A DNA stretch of 64,000 nucleotides from Siderastrea siderea. Lineage: Eukaryota; Cnidaria; Anthozoa; Scleractinia; Rhizangiidae. The notes under the pieces were generated by a model. That model saw only the letters and a list, made by a program, of their open reading frames with translations, did not search any database and was not told the DNA's origin. A program made the translations under genes and the position numbers. This document shows, piece by piece, positions 46,301 through 58,300 of the stretch (its first letter is position 1; the number at the start of each line of letters is the position of its first letter). The stretch is from the NCBI GenBank assembly GCA_964030785.1, contig OZ034975.1:37541069-37605068 (forward strand), in the 5' to 3' direction.

Positions 46301-49300
46301 CACAGTGTTGTTGCCAACTTTCGACCAAGTGATTTTGGGTGGTGGGTTTCCTGTTGCATTACAGTAAAGACTGATACTGTTTCCTTCAACAGCCACAGTG
46401 TTGGAAGATGAACTTGTGATTGCAGCAGGATCTATTGGGAAACGAAGCACAAAATGTCGTTAATGTGGGTACAAGTTGAGATACCATTTACCCAAATACA
46501 TATCTGAGGTTACACTAGGATCACATGTTTCAGTCCCAGGGCCTGGATGCATAAAGCAACTTAAAATTTATTAAGTGGGACTTTTTTTGGCAACCGTTCC
46601 CTGTGCTCCGAAGGATTTCCTTGTGCTCCCTTTGTGATTCCCTATACTCACTACTCGGTCTTTGGCTGAGTTATCCGTGATACCGTAAACGAAAATCCCA
46701 GAGCAAAGGGAAATGCTGCAGAAAATTCGCATTTAATCTTAAGTTGCTTTATGCAGCCAAGCCCAGGAAACCAAGTAGCCTAAAAGAGTTTAGTTTCCTC
46801 ATATTTTCAGTTCTGTCAAACGCTTTCACTGTTGAAATTCTAAAATCGCTTTGCCATCACTTAAAAAAACAAGGAAGGAAAAGGAAGTTAATAATGTTCG
46901 TTGGTTACCAGGAATTTCCGCGTTCTTGCTCGCCATAACGCCAGAGCAAATAATTATTGTATCAACATAGCTGTAAAAGTCAATTTATCAAAACTGTCAT
47001 CATTGAAAATTACAAAAAAACAATAATACAGTCCTACAATAGACAGCTTCTGGGTTTTGAAGAAGCGAATAATGATCGAATCTGAATGGAATTGATTTCG
47101 CTGCCACATCGTAAGAGTTGCTCAAACCCTCATTATTATTTATGCAGTTGTATCCTCGGCAGATGAATGCCTTTTAATACGATGACGGACAGGCCATCAA
47201 ACGTTGGCCGATTAACATAGTAAGGAAGATTAGCAGAGTTTTGAGACAATGAATAGAAACCTCAAGATCAGACAACGAGTAAGACTTCCCAAGTTCAAAC
47301 TAGTGAAGATCCCGGAGCCTTCATTCCTCTCTGTTGCTAAACAGCAGAAAAGACAGATGACGTCTTAAACTTGTCAGCTGGGTTTGAAAAGTCGTAATCA
47401 TCCTGAATCTCTCACTCATAAGTCGGATTGGAAGATACTTAATGCCGGACTGCAAAACACAGCGACCATTGGCAGCCGGCGACCAGCTGTTGTGACCTGT
47501 CTTGTAGCAACAGGTATGAGAGACGTTCTCTCCCCCCCCCCCCCCCCCCCCCGCGCTTTTTTTCGCAAACACCTCCCTTCCCAGCAGAGCCAGCCTCTGC
47601 AAAGATTAATAACAGCCACGTGACAGCGTTTTTTCTTCAGGACCAAGTTGTCGGTCAACTATATAGCCACTTACACTCCACAGTAACTGTAGCAGTAGCA
47701 TTTTTCTCTTCACCCACTCCATTCCAAGCTGTACATGTGTAATCTCCGGCAGCCTGTCTCTGTATGTTAACAATGTTGTACGTCTCTCCTTGATACAGCA
47801 CTGTTGTGCTGCCATCTTTTGTCCAAGTGATGTTTGGTGTTGGGTTACCAGTTGCGTTACAGTGAAGAGCGATGTTGTTTCCTTCCAGGACAGTTTTACT
47901 AGCTGAACTGGCGTCAATGGAAGAAGGATCTAAGTGGAGAAGAATTGGTCCTTCTTCAAATATCCTCCTTTTGAACCTTCTAATTAATACAAATATACAT
48001 TTAGCCTAGCCTATCGACAGAGCTTCTACACAAGGAAATCATGACCATTCAAAGCGACTCGTGCAGGAATTTACGGTCACCATCGAAAAAGGGAAAGAAA
48101 AAGAGGAAGAAAGAAAAAAATAACAACGGCTAGCGAAACTATAGCACGCAACGCCTTGAACTACAGGTTTTGCACCATTTTATGTTAAGCCACCAAACGA
48201 GTAAGTTGCGCAAGGCACAGTCTAAATTTAAATATGAAACTGTTGGCTGGGGCAACGTACATACAGGTTAACATGCCTGCAGGATAGACACAAAGTATAC
48301 AAAGAACGATTCCTATAGATTTACGCAATTTATTAGTATGATGCTTTGCTTGCGAAGGCCATAAGAGCTGCAGTAGATATACATGTAACACGACAATTTC
48401 CAGATAAAAAAAATAATAATAACAAAAAAACGTCTTTGTACTAAGATAAATTTATGCCAGATGGTAACTATGATATCATAAGTTCCTGAATATTGACATA
48501 ATTTTAGTTAGCGTGAAACATTCATAACTTACAGTGCACAGTGACTATAACAGTAGCATTAACCTCGCTTCCTATTCCATTCGACGCCTCACAGGTGTAG
48601 TACCCAGCCTGATTTCGAGTGATATTGTTCACAGTAAAACTTTCTCCTACGTTCAGCACGGTATTGTTGCCATCTTTCGTCCAAGCGATTTTTGGTGCTG
48701 GGTCCCCTGTTGCATTGCAGTAAAGAGTGACACTGTTTCCTTCAGCTACAAATGTGTTGGAAGATGAACTGGTGATTGTAGCCTGATCTAAAGGTATTTG
48801 GAAAAAAAAAAGCAAAAAATGATTCAATGTAACTCTAACTTAAGGCAACACCCTACTGTTAGAAACAAGTTGACATTTACACCACAGGTAACCCAGTTAA
48901 GGAAGACCTCTCTTACGATGACCACTGACAGGTCGTCAAACCTACGCTTATACTGTTGGTCAACTACATATTATCAACTTACACTCCACAGTAACTGTAG
49001 CTGTAGCATTTTCCTGTTCACCCACTCCATTCCAAGCTGTACAGGTGTAATCTCCAGCAGCCTGTCTCTGTGTGTTAACAATGCTGTACGACTCTCCTTG
49101 ATACAAAACTGTTGGGCTGCCATCTTTTGTCCAGGTGATGTTTGGTGTTGGGTTACCAGTTGCATTACAGTGAAGAGTGACCTTGCTTCCTTCCAGGACA
49201 GTTTCACTAGCTGGGTTGGCGTCAATCGAAGAAGCATCTAAATAAAGAAAACTAAAGTCAACTGAAACATCCTTCGCAGATACAAAAAAAGGCCTTTGCG

Positions 49301-52300
49301 CGCAGACTGGACAATCTTTGTTCCATTGATTGAGCCAGCTGAGCTAAGAAGCCAGATGGTAACTACGGTAGTTTCAACGGATGTGGACATGTCTATTGAC
49401 TTGAAATATTCACCACTTACAGTGCACAGTAACTGTAATAGTAGCATTATCCTCGCTTCCTATTCCATTCTTCACTATGCAGGTGTAGTCCCCAGCCTGT
49501 TGTCGAGTGATATTGTTCAAAGTCAAAGTCTCTCCTGTATTCAACACAGTGTTGTTGCCATCTTTTGTCCAAGTGATTTTGGGTGGTGGATTTCCTGTTG
49601 TGTTACAGTAAAGAGTGATACTGCTTCCTTCAACTGCTACCGAGTTGGAAGATGAACTTGTGATTGCAGCGGGATCTATTGCGAGAAATGATGCACAGAA
49701 TAATTTTACCGTTGCCATATCTAGGTCACATCCATTGAAAAAACACCTTTAATTTGAAACCATGGTTTATCCGAACACAGAGGACCCTGTAATATGACAA
49801 CGGTGTGGTCTGATTGATAGAGTTTTGAAATACGTGAAAATGATTCTAAGGGGCGATTTAGACGTTGCGACTTTTTCGTATGACTGTCGCATGTGACTTT
49901 TGTGGCGCACGTTATAAAAAATATCGAAAAAATTCACTTATTTATTATTGCTTCTGGCTACGATTGAGAATGATTGTAACAACTTTTGTTCCAGCCAAAA
50001 GACTAATATATTGCGATAACAGTGCTGCCACTTTCATATGATGATGAGCTTTAAGGTGTTCTACTTTAATAACTTTCATTGTAGATCTACTATAAACACT
50101 TACAATGCACATTAACTGTAGCTGTAGCATTTTTCTGTTCACCCACTCCATTCCAAGCTGTACATGTGTAATCTCCAGCAGCCTGTCTCTGTATATTAAC
50201 AATGCTATACGTCTCTCCTTGATACAACACTGTTGAGCTGCCATCTCTTGTCCAGGTGATGTTTGGTGTTGGGTTACCAGTTGCATTACAGTGAAGAGTG
50301 ACGTTGCTTCCTTCCCGGACAGTTTCACCAGCTGGGCTGGCGTCAAGCGAAGAAGCATCTAAATAAAGAAGACTAAAGTCAACTGAAACATCCTCCTTTT
50401 AACAGGGCTCAATAGAATTTACGCAAAGTTATAATTTAGCTAATGCTGGTCAGCGGTTTCACTAATATGTAGGGGCTCCAGGGGCGCTTATATGTCCTTT
50501 CTTCCTTGCTGTGTTTTGCTGTCGCTAGCACCTTTACGGCACTTACCCTCCAATACTTCAACTGGTATAGAGTTAAATATACACTTCTAATAAATCCATG
50601 TAGACAGGTTAGCCTAACAGAAGAGCTTCTACACAACCAAACCTACAGGTCAGGAGCCCATCAATATTGACGGCCTCCTGTACATGTCTGTCCTCGTGTA
50701 CCGGTAGGAATGGGACTTAACAGTTAAATTCTGGTTTTTTTTTGGTTTTTCAGGTACTGTTTCCGCGTAGCAAATTATGTAGTGTTTTGCTCCTATCGCT
50801 GTGTACCGGCACCCGAGGACAAGACCAAAATCACGGCCACGACTACACGCTCCCAGCAAACAAACGTGAGATTTTTTTTTTTTAACAAGCGCAAACGCAA
50901 GGCACACTCGAAAAAACATGAAACAAAACAAAAAGGCTGGGAACAGAGCAACCAACTTCACGAGCATGCTGCTTTGCATTCCCAGGCCACAAAAGCTTCA
51001 GACCATTATATGTCACACTAAAATTCTCAATAACAAACAAAAAGGCCTTTTTACGCAGACGAATTTATACCAAGACCGAACATTGTTCTGTTCTATTGAT
51101 TGAGCCGCCTGAGCTAAGAAGCCAGGTGGTAACTACAATAGTTTCAAGGGATGTGGACATGTCTATTGACTTGAAATATTCACCACTTACAGTGCACAGT
51201 AACTGTAATAGTAGCATTATCCTCGCTTCCTATTCCATTCCTCGCTTTGCAGGTGTAGTCCCCAGCCTGCTGTCGAGTGATATTGTTCAAAGTCAAACTC
51301 TCTCCTGTATTCAACACAGGGTTGTTGCCATCTTTCGTCCAAGTGATTTTGGGTGGTGGGTTTCCTGTTGCATTACAGTAAAGAGTGACACTGTTTCCTT
51401 CAACAGCTACAGAGTTGGAAGATGAACTTGTGATTGCAGCGGGATCTATTAGGAGAAACGATGCAAAACAATTTTTAATGCTATAGCAGGGTCACATCCA
51501 TTGGAAAAAACACCCTTAACTTGAAACCATAGTTTACCCGACTACAGAGGACCCTATAATTTAACAACCAATGGGCCAAAAAACGTTGCTCGTATTAACA
51601 GTATGGTCTGATTGATAGGGTTTTGAGATATGTGAAAAATGATTCTAAGGAGTGATTTAGACGGTGCGACTTTTGTCTATGATTGTGAATGTCGCATGTG
51701 ACTTTTCGAGCGCGCGCAGATGGCGTCATTGAAAAAAAATCAAAAAAATGACTTTATTTATTACTGCTTCTGGTCACGATTGAAAATGATTGCAAAAACT
51801 TTTCTCCGAGCAAAAAACAAATTCATTGTAATAACAAGGTTGCAACCTTCATATGAATTATAAACTCAAGTTATTTCTACCCTAATGACTTAGACTGTAG
51901 GATGTACTATAGGCACTTACAATTCACAGTGACTGTAGCTGTAACATTTTTCTGTTCACCCACTCCATTCCAAGCTGAACACGTGTAATCTCCAGCACCA
52001 TGTCTCTGTATGTTAACAATGCTGTATGTCTCTCCTTGATACAACACTGTTGGGCTGCTATCTTTTGTCCAGGTGATGTTTGGTGTTGGGTTGCCAGTTG
52101 CGTTACAGTGAAGAATAATGTTGCCTCCCTCTCGAACAATTTCATTTACTGGGCTACTTTGGATGACAGATGGATCTAAGGAAAGGCCAGAATTTAGTTC
52201 TCTTAGCATTTTTTTACCGCAAAAATGTCAATGCAAAGCTAAGGGTGGTTCAGAGGACAATTGACGAAAGTGAAATCATGTGTACATGTCGAAATCAGTT

Positions 52301-55300
52301 GGTTTGCATGGCTGAAGGTGTAACCGTTAGTTTGTAAGGTTACTATTTCAGCGACTCAGTTTAGCAAATTTGGATATTTCTGTACAAAATGTTAGAGTTC
52401 ACTAGATAAAAAAATTTTTTTTGACAAATAAACAAACCCGTTAACATTCAGTGAGTTATTAGACGCTAAACCCTCTTAGAGGAAATTGCTCACTTTTACG
52501 AACGAATAAATATAGTAACCTTGATATTAATAAAATAAGGGCATCTTGGTTTGTGAAACGCCAATGATAATTACAAAAGTAGGATTGACTGCATAAGTTT
52601 CAAAATAGCCTCACTCTTCTTCTGCTTTCTTCACTTGTTACATCTACTTGTTATAATGATCTTTCTTCACTTCTTTTTTTGTTTTTTTTTGTTTTGGCTC
52701 AATTTCGTCAAAAGAAATAATAACAATAATAGTGCAGACTCTCTCTAATTGATAGATGACTGGTCTGCCTAGATAAGCAATTACTACCTGTGGGTCACTC
52801 CACTGATGTAAGAATTTTAATTTTTGAAATAACGCTGAAAGCTAAAAGTTGGTATTCTTCCAAATGATAAAATCTTCAGACAAATTTAAAGGGTCTTCTC
52901 CTCAGATGAATTTTAGACAATCTGTGGTTCAGCCCGGAAAAAGAAGCCAGATGATAATTACGATATTTGACTGAATGTGAACAAGTTATTTGACCTGAAA
53001 TAGTAGCAACTTACAGTGCACAGTAACTGAAACAGTAGTACTGTCCTCGCTTCCTATTCCATTCCGCACTTTACAGGTGTAGTCCCCAGCCTGTTGTCGA
53101 GTGACATTGTTCACAGTAAAACTCTCTCCTGCATTCAACACAGTGTTGTTGCCATCTTTTGTCCAAGTGATGTTTGGTGTTGGGTTCCCTGTTGCATTAC
53201 AGTAAAGAGTGACACTATTTCCTTCAACAGCTACAGTGTTGGAAGATGAACTTGTGATTGCAGCTGGATCTGTTGGCGTGAAAGAAACACAAAATGATGT
53301 CAATGAAGATATCGCTTGCTAGGAAAGCCGTAGTTCAAAGGCGAAAATGCTTGAATGGCGGTAACCAGTAGCCGACATGTAGTTACGAAGAAAATGGAAG
53401 CGAACTTGCCCCAACTCAGAAAAGTTATTGAATGGATTTGAGCACATCTTGGAACAGAATAAAGGTTAGTTTTACAGACCTCGCTTCTGATCAAGCTTGT
53501 TGTGCAAATATTGTGACAAGATTGTAAAGCCAATGTGCATGCTCGATTCACCGAATTCTCTGTACGAAAGCCTTGTTTTGTCTATCAAAATTTTTTTTGA
53601 AATTAACGTCAGTTTTACGAGACTGAACTGTTATTGGTGATAACTTTCGTCAGAAAATTGTCGAAGTTTTCCGTGGATCCACTCGCCCTTGACAATGTTA
53701 TGACGAAATTTATTATGGATAACAGTTCAGACACATGCATAAAAACTGTCAATTAGTTAATTAACATAAAACCACAGTCCACCCAGATAAAGACGAAACC
53801 TGTTACTATGACAACCAATGCGCCAAAGAAAGTTGGTCCTATTAAGGTTCGATTAATATGGTTTTGATATATGAAAATGGCATTAAGAGTTTTTGTTCAA
53901 AATAGTGTGCACCAGTAACAAGATGGCCACATTTAGAGGATGAACGAAAGGTTCTAATCATATTGGCTTTAGTTGTAGGCGCAATACAGACACTTACAAT
54001 GCACACTAATTGTAGCTGTAGCATTTTTCTGTTCACCCACTCCATTCCAAGCTGTACATGTGTAACCTCCAGCAGCCTGTCTCTGTATGTTACCAATGCT
54101 GTACGTCTCTCCTTGATACAACACTGTTGGGCTGCCATCTTTTGTCCAGGTGACGTTTGGTGTTGGGTTACCAGATGCATTACAGTGAAGTGTGACGTTG
54201 CTTCTCTCAAGAACAACTTTACCTACTGGACTACTTTGAATGACAGAGGGATCTAAGAGAAACACAGTTTTGTACGTACGGTAAACAACTGACAACAGCA
54301 AAACAAATGCATGGAAGCATTTAACCTTTAGTCTGGGCAACTATTACAGCTACTATTTATTCAATTCAACCCATTTACTAAGCATTTCTAGGAAAAATAA
54401 GCTTTTTAGTCAACAGGTCTACAGTTCTAATACTTGAAACTAAAGGAAATCGCTCAGTTTGCTTACGTTGACATTCTCTAATCTCACTGGTGTAATTTGT
54501 CGAAAAAAAATAAATGTATTCTCGTAAACATAAAGATAAGACAAAGAGATAGCGACTGTGTCATTCAATAAGTAACAAAAATCGTTCAAACGAATGTAAC
54601 CGGGGCACCATTCAAATGCACCATTTGAAGTACGTTTCGGTTCATTTCTGTGCAAACCTGATACGATAACTAATTTCGTAACCTCTTACTAGTTTACGAG
54701 ATACGTATCCTTATCACGTGAATTTCCCAATGCAACACAGTTGACAATTTCATTAACAAAGACGGCCCAAGATGAAAACCAAAAAAGCAAACAAAGATCA
54801 TTCTATGGACTAGTGTCGTTGGTAATAAGTAAGAAAGCGTAAAGAAAAAAAAATGACCGTTTAAAAAAAGAGGAGGCAACACTGTGTTGCTGCCATCTTT
54901 TGTCCAGGTGATGTTTGGCGTTGGGTTACCACTTGCATTACAGTGAAGAGTAAGGTTGCTTCCTTCCAGGGCAGTTTCACTAGCTGGGCTGGCGTCGATG
55001 GAAGAAGGATCTGAATTTGAAGGAGATTAGAGTCAAATATAAGAACCTTCAGAGGTCTTTGTTAGAGCCCTCCCACCCCTGCCCCCCCGAACCCCCACCT
55101 CTCATATCAAAAGATAAAATTAGTCTTTGCGGAGGAAGGTGCCTTTGCAGTCTGCATTACTTATATTTGACTGTTCTACTGTTCTTTCCCTCATTTCACA
55201 GTGTCGCTGCTCAATGGATATTTTCATTGTTTTGTTTTATGTTACTCTAAAGGATTTGCCTGTTTAAAGGGATGGTTGCTTACAGCACTCTAGGACTAAG

Positions 55301-58300
55301 TTGGGTAAACAGAAACTGAAAGATATGCCTTGGAACGATCACTACAATTGCCTGCTTAGCTCTTACGAGCGCGCATGAATCCTTGGTGAAAAAACGATAA
55401 AAACTGACGTCAATTAGTTAATTAACATAAAACCACAGTCTACCCTAGGTTGAGCGAACAAACTGAAAGATGTTCCTTTCAGCCACCACGTTACTTGTCA
55501 CATTACGCTTACAATTACCCATGAATCCTTAGTAAACATCGAATATCTCCTTTATCTCACTTACAATGCACTGCAACCATGGCAGAAGCATTTGCCTTGG
55601 TTCCAACTCCATTCCAAGCTGTACATGTGTAATCTCCAGCAGCCTGTCTCTGTATGTTAACTATGCTGTACGTCTCTCCTTGATACAACACTGTCCACTT
55701 GCCATCTTTTGTCCAGGTAATGTTTGGTGTTGGGTTACCAGTTGCGTTACAGTGAAGAGTAAAGTTTCCTCCCTCTCGAACAACTTCACTTACGGGGCTA
55801 CTTTGGATGACAGAAGGATCTAAGAGAAACACATTTTGTTACCTTAGCATAACCATTTGTAGTCATAAAATATGAATACGTAGCTACGATGTACAGGGAT
55901 ATGTGTATTTTAAGTAAACAACTGACAACAGTAAAACAAATGAGTGGAAGCGTTACTTTTAGTCCAGGCTACCATTTCCGCAACTATTTAACCAATTGAA
56001 CAAATTTACAAAGTATTTCTAGAAAAAAAAAATGCTTATTAGTCTGCAGGTCTACAGTTCTAATACTCAGACAAAAAAATCGCTCATTATGCGAAGCAAT
56101 CTTTGTTTATGTTGGCAATCTCTGATCTCATTGGTGTAATTTATCGAAAAATGAATGTATTCTAGTAAACTTATAGGTAACACAAAGTGATAATGACTGT
56201 GTCCTTCAATACGTTACAAAATAGGGGATTTGTCCAGTGTTATTTCCTTTTCAAAAAGACAAATTTTAAATCAAATTTAGAGCCCTTCAAACGACTGTAA
56301 CGGAGGCACCATTTAAATGCACCTTTTCAAGCAAGTTTTGACTCGTTCCTTTCCAAAGTTGGCGCGATAACTAAATATTGTATCCTCTAACTAGTTCATA
56401 AGATACACTTCCTTATCGCATAAAATTCTCAATGCAACACTTCACAAATTCATCAACAGAGATCGTAAAGGGGAGAGCAGCGCAAAATGATGGGGGAACA
56501 TAGAAGGCGACCGCAAATGAACAGGGAAAAGGGCAACTTACAATGCACAGTAACTGTAGCTGTAGCATTTTTCTGTTCACCCACTCCATTCCAAGCTGTA
56601 CATGTGTAATTTCCGGCAGCCTGTCTCTGTATGTTAACAATGCTGTAATTCTCTCCTTGATACAACACTGTTGGGCTGCCATCTTTTGTCCAGGTGATGT
56701 TTGGTGTTGGGTTACCAGTCGCATTACAGTAAAGACTCACGTTGCTTCCTTCCAGAACAGTTTCACTAGCTGGACTGGCGTCGATGGAAGAAGGATCTGA
56801 ATTTTAAAAAGAGATCAGAGTTAAATGCAAATTTACTTGAATGGTCTTTGTTAGACTTCCTCCCTCCATCTCCTCACCTCCAATAAACCACACCCTATAC
56901 CACAAGAATAACGTTAGTCATTGTAAATTGTTGAAGCAGGTTCCCTTGCAGTCTACATTATCAAATGTGGCTAAATGTAATTTAGGCAAAGTTAACCTCG
57001 AAGCAATGCTCTCTAGCAACCTTTGGATGCAGGGAGCTCGCTTGCAACCTTGGCGGTTCGCTGGGGCACTCTGTGACGCCTATACGCAGTAGACCGCTAC
57101 CGCTGGCCGCTTATAGCTCGGGGTGGCCCTAGGGCCCTCGCAGGGGCTCTTCGTGACCTTTCACGCAGCGTGTTGTTCGCTATCATTCGCAAGCTCATTT
57201 TGCTAGCACAGTTGCTCGCAAGCTTCGCAATTTTTGCCCAGCCCACCCTCCCTCGGGTAGGTCATAGAGCCTCGTGGTAGGTTGGTAAGTATTCCACTGA
57301 GTCCTTCAGTGTGACGGTGCCTAGGTGGGTGGTGGCCGCTTCAGGGTTACCATGGATACCTCCTTCCCTGCTGTGCATCGCCGGGCTCCACCAACCTTGA
57401 GGCACCAACGCCCAAGCTCATCTATTGTTGACGAGTTTAACCCAGGTTTGTTATACTCTCTTGCACTCTTAAAAACAACGAGTATAGAGTTCTTTTCCTC
57501 AATAGAAGGAAGGCTAGGCTAGAAGTAGTTGCTTTCAACTGGGATAACACGATTTAAACAGAATACGTTGGGTGAACACAAACAGAAAGATGTTCCTTTA
57601 AACCACCACTACACTTGTCCGGTAATTTCTTATGACTACATATGCACCCTTCGTAAACAACCAATATCTCCTTTATCTTACTTACAATTTACTACAATTA
57701 TGGCAGAAGCATTCACTTTGGATCCAACTCCATTCCAAGCTGTACACACATACAACCCAGCATGCCCACGGCCGATGCTACTGATAGAAAAACTTTCTCC
57801 TTGATGCAAAACTGTTGGACTGCCATCTTTTGTCCAGGTGATGTTTGATGGTGGGTTACCAGTCACACTGCAGTGAAGAGTGACATTGCTACCCTCCAGA
57901 ACAACTCTACTTGTTGGACTACTTTTAATGACAGAAGGATCTGAGAGAAAAGAAAAGAATTTTTTTTTTTACAGTTTTGGCCATAAAATACTACCATATA
58001 GCTACTAAGTGTTATTGATAACTGACAACAGTGAAAAAAATTAATGCATGCGAGCGTTACCTTGTCCTAGTTACCACTCATTCAGTTCAACAAATTCAGT
58101 TACCAAGCATTTCTAGACAAAAAATGTTTGTTGCAGTTGAAGTACTTAAATTTCATTGTAATTTGGCTAGATAGATGGAACAAAGCTGTTAGCATTCCTT
58201 GAACAACAGCTAAAATCAGAAAAGTTAATAGTTCCTAGCCAGTTCAAAGAAAACCAAAATAATAAAAGGTAGGTTAAGTCGCACACGAGAAGAGGAGGCC

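Noticed and set aside
48798..49241. Plus-strand frames antisense to the Ig exons (also at 49296-49655, 51096-51425, 53963-54256 and others)
   Set aside because: They recur because the Ig exons are duplicates; the minus strand carries the Ig cysteines, tryptophan and splice sites, so the plus frames are shadows.
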